From assembly GCA_025358305.1 (NCBI GenBank), contig JANYJZ010000031.1, forward strand, positions 1-55,179: DNA of 55,179 bases. The letters run 5' to 3'. Positions 43,175 through 54,072 of the stretch are shown piece by piece. The stretch is from Ignavibacteriota bacterium (GTDB lineage Bacteria > Bacteroidota > Ignavibacteria > UBA10030 > SZUA-254). The position numbers were made by a program, and so were the translations under genes. Under the pieces are notes generated by a model, which worked only from the letters and a program-made list of their open reading frames with translations, did no database searches and was not told the origin of the DNA. Numbering within the stretch: the stretch's first letter is position 1; each line of letters opens with the position of its first letter.

Positions 43175-44100
43175 GCCCGCGCTCCCGCCTGCTCGCTGCG
43201 GACCACGTTCGCCGCTTCCTGGGCGATGAGTTCCTCGATGCGTCGGACGACGTCGTCCGGGGCCCCATTGCCGTACTTCGACTGGAGGCGCATGTCGCAC
43301 ACCTCATTGACGTAGTCGACAACGATGAATGCCCGCTCCTTCGTCATGGCGATCTCCGACGAGAAGAAGTCGAGCCGGCAGGCGCGCTGTATCGTCTCCA
43401 TGATCGGCCGGAGGCGGGCGAGGCCGTGAAGCGACTCATCCCCGTCGTGCAGCTCGCTGTAGCGGTGCGTCTGGTCGTCCCACCAGCAGAGGAGCACATG
43501 TCCGAGGATCCAGTAGGCGCGGAACCAGGCCCGCTTCCCCTCGAGCATCCTGGGGTGGACCGTCTCCTGGAGAAGGTACGTGTCGGCCGGGTGTTCCTTC
43601 CGGGCATGAAGGATGTCGTGGAGGGTCCGGGCGTTCATGACAACGCCCGTTCCTCCGCCGGTCGTATTCGCCGGCTTGATGACGAAGGGGATCCCGATCC
43701 GCTCCAGGTCTTCCTCTGTAAGGTTGACCTGTTCGTTCGAGGAGTACGGCGCGACGATGATCGAGTTCGGCACATAGATGCCGTGCGAGATGAGGACGTA
43801 ATGCATGATAGACTTGTCGATCGCGGCAAGGACGAGCTCGTGGGGGTTGATGAAGCGGCGGCACTTCGTCCGGAGCTCCGCGACGAGGGGAAAGAAGCGC
43901 GGGTCGGCGTCGGACGCCCTGTCGAAGAAGACGTCGAACCCGAGCCCTCCGGATGTGAGGTCTCCCATGACGCGGTCCAGATTGTGAGGGTCGATACGGA
44001 ATGTCGACACGCCGCGGCGGGCGCAGGCGTGTTCGATTCCGGCGACGAAATCCGCATCGAACTCCCAGTTCCATGCAATGGCTAGTCCGTATTTCGTCAT
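43171..44100 (-). CDS. ATP-grasp enzyme coupled to the GH13 enzyme
   Basis: 309 residues. RimK/glutathione-synthetase-like ATP-grasp fold: HELVLAAIDKSIMHYVL, IPFVIKPANTTGGGTGVV (Lys and Gly-rich loop), YLLQETVHP and metal/phosphate region FFSSEIAMTKE, VVDYVNEVCDM. These enzymes join an acyl phosphate to an amine or similar. First gene of the operon; stop overlaps the GH13 start. The tie to glucan metabolism is by context only; its substrate is unknown. Confidence 0.85.
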   Translation of the reverse strand: MTKYGLAIAWNWEFDADFVAGIEHACARRGVSTFRIDPHNLDRVMGDLTSGGLGFDVFFDRASDADPRFFPLVAELRTKCRRFINPHELVLAAIDKSIMHYVLISHGIYVPNSIIVAPYSSNEQVNLTEEDLERIGIPFVIKPANTTGGGTGVVMNARTLHDILHARKEHPADTYLLQETVHPRMLEGKRAWFRAYWILGHVLLCWWDDQTHRYSELHDGDESLHGLARLRPIMETIQRACRLDFFSSEIAMTKERAFIVVDYVNEVCDMRLQSKYGNGAPDDVVRRIEELIAQEAANVVRSEQAGARA

Positions 44101-44156
44101 CGTACCCAGCGTTGCAATAAGTGGAAGAGGTGAGCCGCAGGCGATCTGCCGCTGTC

Positions 44157-44185
44157 AATATACGTCTTTGATGAGGAAAACTCAA
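44157..44185 (-). promoter_or_regulatory. Promoter of the glycogen operon
   Basis: Minus strand TTGAGT (44185-44180), 17 bases, TATATT (44162-44157). Start predicted near 44150, 50 bases before the ATG at 44100. A run of eleven G (44196-44206) lies just upstream. Confidence 0.68.
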
Positions 44186-44213
44186 TACTGCGGGAGGGGG
44201 GGGGGGAAACGAA

Positions 44214-44237
44214 GGGTACCGCGGTGAAGCGGTACCC
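44214..44237 (-). terminator. Terminator of the P-loop ATPase gene
   Basis: Perfect 9-bp stem GGGTACCGC / GCGGTACCC with a 6-base loop, 30 bases after the stop of the leftward gene 44267-45874; on the minus strand it is followed by TTCGTTT. Confidence 0.7.
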
Positions 44238-44266
44238 TGTTCGTATCGTACCGTGATGAACGAGGC

Positions 44267-45874
44267 TTACGACGAGAGTTCTTCGAGCATGGTGTCGTGA
44301 TACTCCTGCGTCATGTGCTTCGGCACGGCGTGGACCTTGCTGCCTCGCTGGGTGATCCCGAGTCCGATCCTGTAGAGGAGCGGCACCTTGAACTCGAGGC
44401 TCGCATCGACCGTGCGGCCCATTGGCGTGATAAGCCCGGCATCGTAGATCGATCGGATGGCCTCGTCGCCGTTGGGTGTAAGACGTTCGAAGAGCGCATT
44501 GAGCTCGTCGCGGGTGAAGGTCGCCTTCTGGCTGCCGCGGAAGTGGTCGAAGTGCTTCGCGAGATGCGGGAACTCCGAATAGAGGTACGTGTCGCACCGG
44601 TAGACCGAGACGGATGCGAACGCCTCCTTCAGGGCTCGCGCGCTGATGAGACGAGCCGAGCCGTGCTTGCCCTCGAGCCGGTCCAGTTCCTTCTGCTTCT
44701 CCACCGCCATGTTCCCGAGATGGATGACTTCGCGGGGGTAGATGTTGCCCGCGCCGTCCGTGAGATGGCGCATGACCCAGACGTGGGTGAACGGCACGGC
44801 ATCCTCGGTGACCGTCCCCCCCGTGCTGAGGGTCGGCTCAAAGATCGCGTAGAAGACCTTCTGGACGTAGGCGTCGGTGCCGGCGATGACGTCAGCAACC
44901 TCGACCGGCTCACCCGTCATCTGCGCGCAGTATTCTTTCACCTGCGGGTCCGCAATGGCGCGCGAAACGAGAAGCTTCAGGAGGAGGCCCTCACGCCACT
45001 TCATTTCGCTCGTGTAGCTGATGAGATGGGACTTGTTGACGATGCGCAGCTGACGGTAGATGTCGTTCCGGAGAAAGATCTTGAAATGGATGTTCTGGAA
45101 CCGGTTGCTGTGTTCCACGAGGATCAGCACGAGGCCGGTGATCGCCGCCTTGAGCTTTTCGAAGTCGTCGATGAACAGGAGATCGAGCTTATCGAGCATG
45201 ACCCAGGCGAGACAGTTCGTTTCAGTGAGGATCGTATCGACGTTGTCGAGCATCGCCTTGACGCTCATCCCCGTGCGGTGCCGAAAGTCGGCGGAGAGGA
45301 GCCGGTTCACTTCGTCAGTCTGGACGAGGTCCGTCCTCACTGCCGGCCGGACGACCTGCCGCAGCCGAAGCTTGAACTTTGAGAATGTGCTCGGCTCCGA
45401 GGAGAGCCCGAGCTCGTCCATGACACCGAGGATGGTCTTATACGCCGCCTTGAGTTTCGGATTCTTGCTCGCCTCGACGAGCGCGCTGATCTTCTCGTCC
45501 TGGGCCAGCGTGGAGACGGTCTTCAGGCCGATGTAGAGCATCCAGAAGTATCGGAAATCGTCGACGGTGCTGATCTTGAGCTCGTTGAATTCAAGGCCGG
45601 GGAGGTACTCCTCGTTCTGCAGCCCGTACGCCGGGACGGCGAGGATCGCCTCGTACCCCTTCGGCATGAGCCCCTTGATCTTGTCCCGGTCATCGCAGAG
45701 AAGCCGGAATGCCGCGCTCTTGCCCGATCCTTTGCTCCCGAGGATAAGCGAATGCTGCGGTTGAAGCACCTGTCGGAGCATCTCCGTGCCGATGAAGCAG
45801 GAATCGAACTTGGAGTCCGTTTCTGCGTCGACGCGGCCGAAGTTCAGCCCCTGCAATACCTCCTGCTGTTCCAT
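44267..45874 (-). CDS. P-loop ATPase, Sll1717-like family
   Basis: 535 residues. Opens NFGRVDAETDSKFDSCFI, the start typical of Sll1717-like ATPases, then Walker A GSKGSGKSA (46-54), and a Walker B-like strand LAWVMLDKLDLLFID. The middle has LKIFLRNDIYRQLRIVNKS-like arginine-finger region (here HFKIFLRNDIYRQL) and the C-terminus a winged-helix-like segment. Relatives occur singly or next to defence genes; function not established. Own promoter (45956-45983) and terminator, so monocistronic. GGAAGG precedes the ATG. Confidence 0.78.
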   Translation of the reverse strand: MEQQEVLQGLNFGRVDAETDSKFDSCFIGTEMLRQVLQPQHSLILGSKGSGKSAAFRLLCDDRDKIKGLMPKGYEAILAVPAYGLQNEEYLPGLEFNELKISTVDDFRYFWMLYIGLKTVSTLAQDEKISALVEASKNPKLKAAYKTILGVMDELGLSSEPSTFSKFKLRLRQVVRPAVRTDLVQTDEVNRLLSADFRHRTGMSVKAMLDNVDTILTETNCLAWVMLDKLDLLFIDDFEKLKAAITGLVLILVEHSNRFQNIHFKIFLRNDIYRQLRIVNKSHLISYTSEMKWREGLLLKLLVSRAIADPQVKEYCAQMTGEPVEVADVIAGTDAYVQKVFYAIFEPTLSTGGTVTEDAVPFTHVWVMRHLTDGAGNIYPREVIHLGNMAVEKQKELDRLEGKHGSARLISARALKEAFASVSVYRCDTYLYSEFPHLAKHFDHFRGSQKATFTRDELNALFERLTPNGDEAIRSIYDAGLITPMGRTVDASLEFKVPLLYRIGLGITQRGSKVHAVPKHMTQEYHDTMLEELSS

Positions 45875-45955
45875 GGTACGCCATCCTTCCTATCTCAATG
45901 TGTCGAACGGCGACGGAGACCGGACCCCTTCCGGCCATTCCGCGCCTGCGTCAAA

Positions 45956-45983
45956 AGTATAGCGAATCAGCCAGGGAACTCAA
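45956..45983 (-). promoter_or_regulatory. Promoter of the P-loop ATPase gene
   Basis: Minus strand TTGAGT (45983-45978), 16 bases, TATACT (45961-45956); leader of about 75 bases. Confidence 0.6.
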
Positions 45984-46120
45984 ATCCTCATGTGGCTGAA
46001 ATCACACGCCTGGGCACCCAAGGCGACGCAGAAACGCCGATTCGGGCGGAAGCGCGGATGGAGTTCCGCGCTGAATTTGCTATATTACCGCATACGGTCC
46101 TCCAACGCGAACAACATCCG

Positions 46121-46735
46121 ATGACACCACTCGACACTTGCGATGAGCGCTCCCTCGATCCCGACCCGATTCGGCAGTTCTCCGCGTGGTACGCGGCGGC
46201 TGAACGCTCCGGCATCGACAAACCAATGGCCATGACCCTCGCTACTGCGACCAGGGACGGCGCCCCCTCGGCGCGCATCGTCCTGATGAAGCAGGCGGAC
46301 GAGCGGGGGTTCATCTTCTTTACGAACTACCGGAGCAGGAAGGCGAAGGAACTCACGGACAACCCGCACGCGGCGATCCTGTTCCATTGGGACGCGCTCG
46401 ACCGTCAGGTCCGGGCGGAAGGAACGATCACCCGGATCTCCGCCGAAGAATCCGACCTGTACTTCGCGACCCGGCCCAGGGAAAGCCAGATCGGAGCGCA
46501 CGCCTCAGCGCAAAGCGAGCCGATCGCGGGACGCTCCGCCCTGGAAGAGTCCGCACGCCGCATCGAGGCTGCCTTTGCGGGAAAGGAGATCCCGCGTCCC
46601 GACCACTGGGGGGGATTTTGTCTCCGACCGTCGATGGTGGAATTCTGGCAGGGCAGAGAGGGGCGCCTCCATGACCGCATCGTCTACAGCCGCAGCGCTG
46701 GGGCCGTCTGGACGATGAGACGCCTCGCGCCGTAG
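46121..46735 (+). CDS. pdxH: Pyridoxamine 5'-phosphate oxidase
   Basis: 204 residues from ATG 46121; the open frame further upstream overlaps the divergent ATPase gene and is not used. Family blocks: MAMTLATATRDGAPSARIVL, FFTNYRSRKAKEL, ILFHWDALDRQVRAEG, DHWGGFCLRPSMVEFWQGR and a final RLAP. FMN enzyme making pyridoxal 5'-phosphate from PNP or PMP. The convergent neighbour is a PLP-dependent aminotransferase. TATATT at 46081-46086 may be its -10. Confidence 0.95.
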   Translation: MTPLDTCDERSLDPDPIRQFSAWYAAAERSGIDKPMAMTLATATRDGAPSARIVLMKQADERGFIFFTNYRSRKAKELTDNPHAAILFHWDALDRQVRAEGTITRISAEESDLYFATRPRESQIGAHASAQSEPIAGRSALEESARRIEAAFAGKEIPRPDHWGGFCLRPSMVEFWQGREGRLHDRIVYSRSAGAVWTMRRLAP

Positions 46736-46775
46736 GTTCACGAGAGGATTCGACAGGAACCCCTGGAAAAACACG

Positions 46776-46805
46776 CGAGCCCGGCCGCACACGCGACCGG
46801 GCTCG
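46776..46805. terminator. Bidirectional hairpin between pdxH and the aminotransferase
   Basis: 9-bp stem CGAGCCCGG / CCGGGCTCG extended by CGC/GCG across one mismatch, loop ACAC. It lies 40 bases after pdxH and 30 bases after the convergent aminotransferase gene. Confidence 0.75.
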
Positions 46806-46835
46806 TTCATGTTCACCATGCCGGAGCGAGTGTCG

Positions 46836-48020
46836 TTACGCGACGCTCACCGGACGCCGTTCAAGCGTCTTCGCGATCCGTTTCAGTGCCGTTTCGATGT
46901 TCGGAATGGAGTTCGCGTACGAGAAGCGCAGGTATCCCTCGCCGAACTTGCCGAATGCCGTCCCGGAGAGGCAGGCAACGCCCCCGTCGTTCAGGAGGAG
47001 CTCGGCGAGCTCACGGGACCGCATGCCGGTGCCGGTGATGTTCGGGAATGCGTAGAAGGCCCCGCGAGGACGAAGGCAGCGGATGCCGGGAATGGCGTTC
47101 AGGCCGTCGACGATGATGTCGCGCCGGCGCTTGAACTCCGTGACCATGCGCTCGACGTCGTCCTGCGGCCCGGTAAGCGCCTCCACGCCCGCCATCTGCG
47201 TGAAGCTCGAGGTGCACGACGTGACGTTGACCTGGAGCTTACCGACGAGCTTCGCAAGTTCCGCCGGCATGACTCCGTATCCGAGGCGCCAGCCGGTCAT
47301 CGCATAGGTCTTCGAGTATCCGTCGAGGATCACGGTGCGCTCCTTCATGCCGGGAATCGACGCGATGCTGAAATGCTTGCAGCCGTCATACATGATCCGG
47401 CCGTAGATCTCGTCCGAGAGGACGATGAGATCGTGCGCGCGGGCGATCTCCGCGATCTTGCGGATGTCGGATTCCGGCAGGACCCCGCCGGTGGGGTTCT
47501 GCGGCGTATTGAGGATGAGCATCCTCGTCCTTGGCGTGATGAGGCGTTCGAGATCGGCGATGTCGAAGCCGAACTCCTTCTCCTCCTTCAACTCGAGAGG
47601 AACGGCCTTCCCGCCGACGAATTCGATCGCGGATTCATAGATCGGAAATCCCGGGTTCGGATAGATCACCTCGTCCCCTTCGTCGACGCAGGCGGTGATG
47701 ACGAAATACATGATCGGTTTCCCGCCGGGCGTGATGACGACCTCGTCGGGAGAGACCTCGATCCCGCGCGTGCGGGAGACGTAGCTTGCGATCGCGCTGC
47801 GCGCCGACGGTAGTCCCGCGGCGGGGCCATAATGCGTGTACCCGTCATCGAGCGCCTTTTTGGCGGCCTGGCGGATGTTCGCCGGAGTGTCGAAATCCGG
47901 TTCGCCGATCTCAAGGTGGATGATGTTCTTGCCCTGCGCCTCCAGGGCGCGGGCTTTGGCGAGGACCTCAAATGCCGTTTCGGTACCGAGGCGGCTCATG
48001 CGTTGAGCGATGTGCATCAT
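46836..48020 (-). CDS. PLP-dependent aminotransferase, class I (aspartate aminotransferase-like)
   Basis: 394 residues. Blocks: LEIGEPDFDTP, YGPAAGLPSARSAI, NPGFPIYES, LNTPQNPTGGVLPESDI, LSDEIYGRI, PLP-lysine Lys237 in DGYSKTYAMTGWRLGY and the C-terminal Arg in GYLRFSYANS. This is the subgroup I-gamma-like layout seen in bacterial aspartate/aromatic aminotransferases. Two ATG codons in tandem at the start. Promoter 48061-48089. Confidence 0.93.
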   Translation of the reverse strand: MMHIAQRMSRLGTETAFEVLAKARALEAQGKNIIHLEIGEPDFDTPANIRQAAKKALDDGYTHYGPAAGLPSARSAIASYVSRTRGIEVSPDEVVITPGGKPIMYFVITACVDEGDEVIYPNPGFPIYESAIEFVGGKAVPLELKEEKEFGFDIADLERLITPRTRMLILNTPQNPTGGVLPESDIRKIAEIARAHDLIVLSDEIYGRIMYDGCKHFSIASIPGMKERTVILDGYSKTYAMTGWRLGYGVMPAELAKLVGKLQVNVTSCTSSFTQMAGVEALTGPQDDVERMVTEFKRRRDIIVDGLNAIPGIRCLRPRGAFYAFPNITGTGMRSRELAELLLNDGGVACLSGTAFGKFGEGYLRFSYANSIPNIETALKRIAKTLERRPVSVA

Positions 48021-48060
48021 GGAGACTCCGGGGATGTCAATGGGAATAGAGGACAGCTGG

Positions 48061-48089
48061 AATATACGAGAACCGGGCGAGAATCACAA
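48061..48089 (-). promoter_or_regulatory. Promoter of the aminotransferase gene
   Basis: Minus strand TTGTGA (48089-48084), 17 bases, TATATT (48066-48061); leader of about 34 bases. Confidence 0.6.
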
Positions 48090-48110
48090 GAACGTCCCTC
48101 CCTCATTTAC

Positions 48111-48707
48111 CTACTTCAGCGCCTCTTCGATCAGCGGCTGGAGCGCCTCCTCCCTCGTTAATCCGACGAACCGCTTGATCAGACCGCCCTGCGCATTGAA
48201 GAGGAAATTGTCCGGTAATCCGTACGTCCCGTAGACCCGGGCGACGCTGTCGGCGATCGCGACCGGCCAGGGGAGCGCGTATTTCTGGATGAAGCTCCGG
48301 ACATCGGACTCGTTGGTCTGCACGGCCACGCCGATCACCTCGAACCCCCGCTTATGGTACCGCTGATAGAGGGAGACGAACCCGGGAGCCTCGGTCTTGC
48401 ACGGACCGCACCATGGGGCCCAGATGTTCACGAGCACGACCTTCCCTGCGTAGTCCGAGAGCTGCATGCTCTTGCCGTCGAGGGCCCGCACGCCGAAATT
48501 GTACTTCCCGTAGTTCGCGGAGACCTTCGGGCGTTCGGACTTCTTCGCAGAAGCGGAGGCATGCTGCCGCTTCTTCGGCTTGACTGCGTGCTTCTTCGTG
48601 GCGTTGTCCTGCTCTGCCGCGGGCTTCTTCTTCTGGCTCGCATCGGCCGAAGACACGAGGAAGAGGCAGAAGCCGAGAAGAACGCACAAGGAGAGAATCT
48701 GTTTCAT
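48111..48707 (-). CDS. TlpA/ResA-like thioredoxin-fold protein
   Basis: 198 residues; tandem ATGs at 48710 and 48707, GGAG upstream. Signal peptide or anchor (LSLCVLLGFCLFLVSSADA), a Lys-rich linker (35-75), then a thioredoxin fold: VLVNIWAPWCGPCKTEAPGF with the CGPC active site, and a cis-Pro region YGLPDNFLFNAQG. Periplasmic thiol reductase, for example for cytochrome c assembly; possible link with the cytochromes of this organism is only general. The outer-membrane barrel gene is 53 bases upstream on the same strand. Confidence 0.92.
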   Translation of the reverse strand: MKQILSLCVLLGFCLFLVSSADASQKKKPAAEQDNATKKHAVKPKKRQHASASAKKSERPKVSANYGKYNFGVRALDGKSMQLSDYAGKVVLVNIWAPWCGPCKTEAPGFVSLYQRYHKRGFEVIGVAVQTNESDVRSFIQKYALPWPVAIADSVARVYGTYGLPDNFLFNAQGGLIKRFVGLTREEALQPLIEEALK

Positions 48708-48760
48708 CATCGCAGCTCCGTAAGAGTATGAGAATGAACGGCGCGCAGCATCTTGCGGCC

Positions 48761-49561
48761 TCAAAGCGAGAACACTTTCGAGCAGGAGAGACCGGCGCTC
48801 CACGATTCGCTCGCGGCGAACGCCGTCCCGAAGTCCTTGTTCGTACCGGCCGCGCGCACGCCGCCGTAGAGGTCGACATGCCAGGAGTCGAACTGCGAAA
48901 GGACGCCGGAGCGCAGGAGGAGCTTGTCATCGTCCGGTTTATAGCCGGTCATGCCGTACCCCTCGAGGAAGATCTTAACGCGCTCCCCCGCCGGAATGAG
49001 AAGCGCGGCGCTCGCGAAGTAGATGTCATCCTGCGAACCGAGTTCGCGGGGATTGCCGACGATGTCGAGCCCGAGGTCGAGAAGCATCTCGGCGCAGCCG
49101 GCATGCCGCGATCCGACGAGCGCGAAACCGAAGTCCGTCTGGTCGCTCCCCAGATAGTAAGGAAGGAACGAGGTACTCGGAAGCTTCACGAAGGTCCGCA
49201 GGCCGAGCGCTGGGACGCCGTCGTGCTCGTCGATCGCCCGGAAGACCGCGCCGACGACCGGATCGCCCCAATCGGAGCCGCGCGAACCGTCCGCATAGCT
49301 TCCGAGAAGCTTCCCCGACCATGCGAATTCGAAGTCGACGTTCGAGGCCGCGCCCCAACGCGCGATGAATGACGGGACCTTCCAGAGGGAGGTCGGGGCT
49401 CCCGGGAACGGCTCCCCCGATTTGGAGGCGTACTCCGTGCCGACGGCGATCTCCAGGAGACCGCTCCCGAGCGTACCGGGGCCGTAGGTCCTGAGCGCAG
49501 GATGCTGCGCGTACGACGCCGCGGAACAGAGAACGAGCAGAACGATCGAAGCACGGCTCAC
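48761..49561 (-). CDS. Outer-membrane beta-barrel protein
   Basis: 266 residues. Signal peptide (ASIVLLVLCSAASYAQ). Alternating strands with repeated G-x-G/aromatic patterns: GLLEIAVGTEYASK, DFEFAWSGKLLGSY, DWGDPVVGAVFRA, TDFGFALVGSR. The layout matches transporter-like barrels related to MetA-pathway/DUF3187 proteins. No substrate can be named. Probably co-transcribed with the thioredoxin-fold gene. Confidence 0.75.
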   Translation of the reverse strand: MSRASIVLLVLCSAASYAQHPALRTYGPGTLGSGLLEIAVGTEYASKSGEPFPGAPTSLWKVPSFIARWGAASNVDFEFAWSGKLLGSYADGSRGSDWGDPVVGAVFRAIDEHDGVPALGLRTFVKLPSTSFLPYYLGSDQTDFGFALVGSRHAGCAEMLLDLGLDIVGNPRELGSQDDIYFASAALLIPAGERVKIFLEGYGMTGYKPDDDKLLLRSGVLSQFDSWHVDLYGGVRAAGTNKDFGTAFAASESWSAGLSCSKVFSL

Positions 49562-49682
49562 GCGGCTACCAATCCCCGAATGCCTTCGAGACCGCCAGGT
49601 GCGCGACTGTTGTCATGCGGCAAGCGAGATGTCATATGGGATACGATTGTGTAATGGAAAAATAGATAAAAAGGGGGGAATA

Positions 49683-50927
49683 TCAAAGAGCCGCCGGCCG
49701 CCGGAAGAGGCCCGCGACGATCATCCCCGAAAGGAACGTCATGGCCGCGACGATGATCACCGACGCGTGAATGCCCGCCATGTCGGCGACAAAACCGGCG
49801 AGGACGGCGCCGGCCGCGTAGCCCAGGTCGCGCCAAAAGCGGTAGACGCCGACCGCGGTGGCGCGCCAGTCCGGGTGCGCTCCGTCCCCCACCGCGGCAA
49901 GAAGCGTCGGATAGACCATCGCCGTTCCGATCCCGAGGAGGACCGCTGCCGCGATCTCGGTTCTCAGATCCGCCGTGAGGACCGCGAGCCAGAGTGCTCC
50001 TGCCTGGACCGCCATGCCGAGGACGATCATCGGCTTGCGTCCGACCCTGTCGCTCAGCGGCCCGGTGACGAGCTGCGTGACGCCCCACGCCGCGGGATAG
50101 ATGCCCGCGACGAGTCCGATCTGTTCGAGCGAGTAGCCGAACGATGCGAACAGGAGCGGGAAGAGGCCCCAGACGAGCGCGTCATTGAGGTTATTGACGA
50201 ACCCCGCCTGGCAGCAGGAGAAGAGCGAGCGGTCCTTCCAGGAGACCTGTGGGAAGATCTGTTCGATCGTCCGCAAGGGGGACCGAAGGACGCCGCTCAG
50301 TGCGGCCTCGTGGCGCGCGAGGCCCAGCGTCTCCTTCACGAAGAAGTACGAGAGCAGGAGCCCCGCGACGGCGCAGACACATCCTAGAAGGAATGGATAG
50401 GGCTGAAGCCCGTAGGCGGAGGCGATCGCCGCGCTGGCGTACGCCACCGCTGCGACCGCAAGATAGCCGGAGAACTCGTTGAGTCCCATCGCCAACCCGC
50501 GTCGGCGAGGCCCAGCGAGGTCGATCTTCATGATGACCGCCGCCGACCAGCAGAGACCCTGGTTGGCGCCGAGAAACAGGTTCGCCGCGATGACCCAACC
50601 CCAGGAGGGGGCCCACATAAGCATGAGGGGGACCGGCAGGCCGAAGAGCCATCCGGCGACGAGGAGCTTCTTCCTCCCGATCTCCTCCGAGAGGCTTCCC
50701 GTGGCAAGATTGCAGAAGGCCTTGACGACCCCGAAACTGATGAGAAAGGCGACGACCGCGGAGTGGTAGGTGATGCCGAACTGCGATTCCGCCATGAGAG
50801 GCAATATGGAGCGCTCCATGCCCACCATGGCTCCGACGAACGCGTTGATGACGAGGAGGAGCGCGAACTGCGGCAGATTGGCCCGGAGGCCGAGTACGGG
50901 ACCTGTACCTTCGCGCGCGCGCGTCAC
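49683..50927 (-). CDS. MFS transporter
   Basis: 414 residues from GTG 50927 (GGTGA upstream), four bases after the phosphohexomutase stop. Twelve hydrophobic segments; loop motif GSLSEEIGRKKLLVAG between TM2 and TM3 and a matching GPLSDRVGRKPMIVLG in the second half. Drug- or metabolite-proton antiporter type; substrate unknown. Third gene of the enolase operon, so it may move a glycolytic product or sugar (inference). Confidence 0.92.
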   Translation of the reverse strand: MTRAREGTGPVLGLRANLPQFALLLVINAFVGAMVGMERSILPLMAESQFGITYHSAVVAFLISFGVVKAFCNLATGSLSEEIGRKKLLVAGWLFGLPVPLMLMWAPSWGWVIAANLFLGANQGLCWSAAVIMKIDLAGPRRRGLAMGLNEFSGYLAVAAVAYASAAIASAYGLQPYPFLLGCVCAVAGLLLSYFFVKETLGLARHEAALSGVLRSPLRTIEQIFPQVSWKDRSLFSCCQAGFVNNLNDALVWGLFPLLFASFGYSLEQIGLVAGIYPAAWGVTQLVTGPLSDRVGRKPMIVLGMAVQAGALWLAVLTADLRTEIAAAVLLGIGTAMVYPTLLAAVGDGAHPDWRATAVGVYRFWRDLGYAAGAVLAGFVADMAGIHASVIIVAAMTFLSGMIVAGLFRRPAAL

Positions 50928-50931
50928 CAGA

Positions 50932-52412
50932 TCACCGGACGATCCGCTTTCCGTCCTTGAGGATCGCGAGCACACGCTTACGGCTCGGCGCCTCCGAGTA
51001 GATCCGTACGAGCGGTTCGGTCCCGGAGAACCGGATGAGGAGCCAGCTGCCGTCGGCGAGCGTGAACTTGAATCCGTCCGTGAGGTTCGTCCGGACCACC
51101 TTGAGACCGGCGACGCTCTTCGGGAGGTTCGCCTTGAGCTGCTTCAGGATCCGATTCTTCTGGCTCGCTTCGATGACGGTGTCGATCCGGTCGTAGAAGT
51201 GGGGGCCGACCTTCGCGAAGAGCTTCGCAAGGAGCTGGGACGGCTTGAGCCCCGTCTTGCACATAAAGTCGAGGAAAAAGAGGTTCGCGAGTATCCCGTC
51301 GCGCTCCGGCACATGATGACGGAAGGCGTACCCGCCGCTCTCCTCGCCGCCGATGATCGCGTCGGTCTCCATCATCTTCGGGGCGACATACTTGAATCCG
51401 ACGCCCGTCTCATAGACGGGGACCTTGTAGATCTTTCCGAGCGCGTCGAGCATGGAGGTCGTCGAGAGCGTCTTCACGATCGGACCCCGCTGGCGCCGGA
51501 TCTCGAGGAGGTACATCGCGAGGAGTGCGTAGACCCGAAGCTGGTCGAGGAACACGCCGTTCTCGTCGGCGATCCCGCAGCGGTCGGCGTCGCCGTCGGT
51601 GATGAGAATGACGTCCGCGCCGATCTCCTTCCCCTTCTTGAGCCCCGCGTCGATGTTCGGATGGATCGGTTCGGGTCGGCTCATCTCCGGGAACGACGGG
51701 TTGCGCACCGCGTGGATCTCGGTGATCGTCGTGCGGCCACCGCCGATGAGGCGCGTGAACCATCCCGCGCCGTTGCCCCACATCGGGTCGACGAGAATCC
51801 GAAACCCCGCACGGCGGATCGGCTCCAGATCGACAAGCTTCTTGATCTGGGCGATGTACTCCTTGTCCGCGTTGAAGTTCCTGATCATGCCGGACGAGAT
51901 GCCTTCGGCGAACTTCACCCTCTTGACAGCGGCGAGGGAATCGGGGATGAGCTTTTCGATTTTCACGAGCCCGTCGGGATCGATCGCCCCGCCGTTCTCG
52001 TCGCGCACCTTGAATCCGTTGTCGGTCGGGGGGTTGTGGCTCGCGGTGATGTTGATGGCGGCGAGCGCCTTGCGGGCCTTCACGCTGAAGGAGATCACGG
52101 GGGTTGGGACCCCTCCCCCGCAGAAATGGACGGGGATGCCGTTGCCGGCAAGCACCTCGGCGGCGGCGGACGCAAAATGTTCGGAATTGAACCGGAGGTC
52201 GCCGCCGACGACAACGCCGCGCTTAAGTTCACTCTTCCGGTAGACTGACTTGAGATACTCGGCGAAGCCCTGCGTGCAGCGCCGGACGTTGTCGAACGTG
52301 TACTCCTCGGCGATCTTCCCTCTCCAGCCGTCGGTGCCGAACCGGATCGACGCGAGGGCCGCCGGCGCCTTTGGTCTCCGAACGGACGTTTTCTTCGTTG
52401 CCGCCTTCCCCA

Positions 52413-52413
<1 letters not shown>
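50932..52413 (-). CDS. Phosphoglucomutase/phosphomannomutase family protein
   Basis: 493 residues. Alpha-D-phosphohexomutase: FGTDGWRG, active Ser125 in [13 protein letters not shown], metal loop TDGDADRCG, sugar loop GGEESGGY and phosphate loop [12 protein letters not shown]. Interconverts hexose 1- and 6-phosphates, supplying glucose-1-phosphate for glgC elsewhere in the window. The basic N-terminal tail ([13 protein letters not shown]) is extra. ATG shares a base with the enolase stop (TGATG). Confidence 0.93.
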
Positions 52414-53950
<1,537 letters not shown>

Positions 53951-54043
53951 CCGACGCCCTTATTCGGCGTGGATGCTATCCGTTGTCAGTTGACCATTTG
54001 AATCGCCCCCCCCACTCGGGGAGGTCCATGAAGGACTGGTCGT

Positions 54044-54072
54044 AATGTAGAAAGAGGAAGGGCTGGGTTCAA
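54044..54072 (-). promoter_or_regulatory. Promoter of the small unit
   Basis: Minus strand TTGAAC (54072-54067), 17 bases, TACATT (54049-54044). Start predicted near 54037, giving a transcript of about 245 bases to the terminator. Confidence 0.6.
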
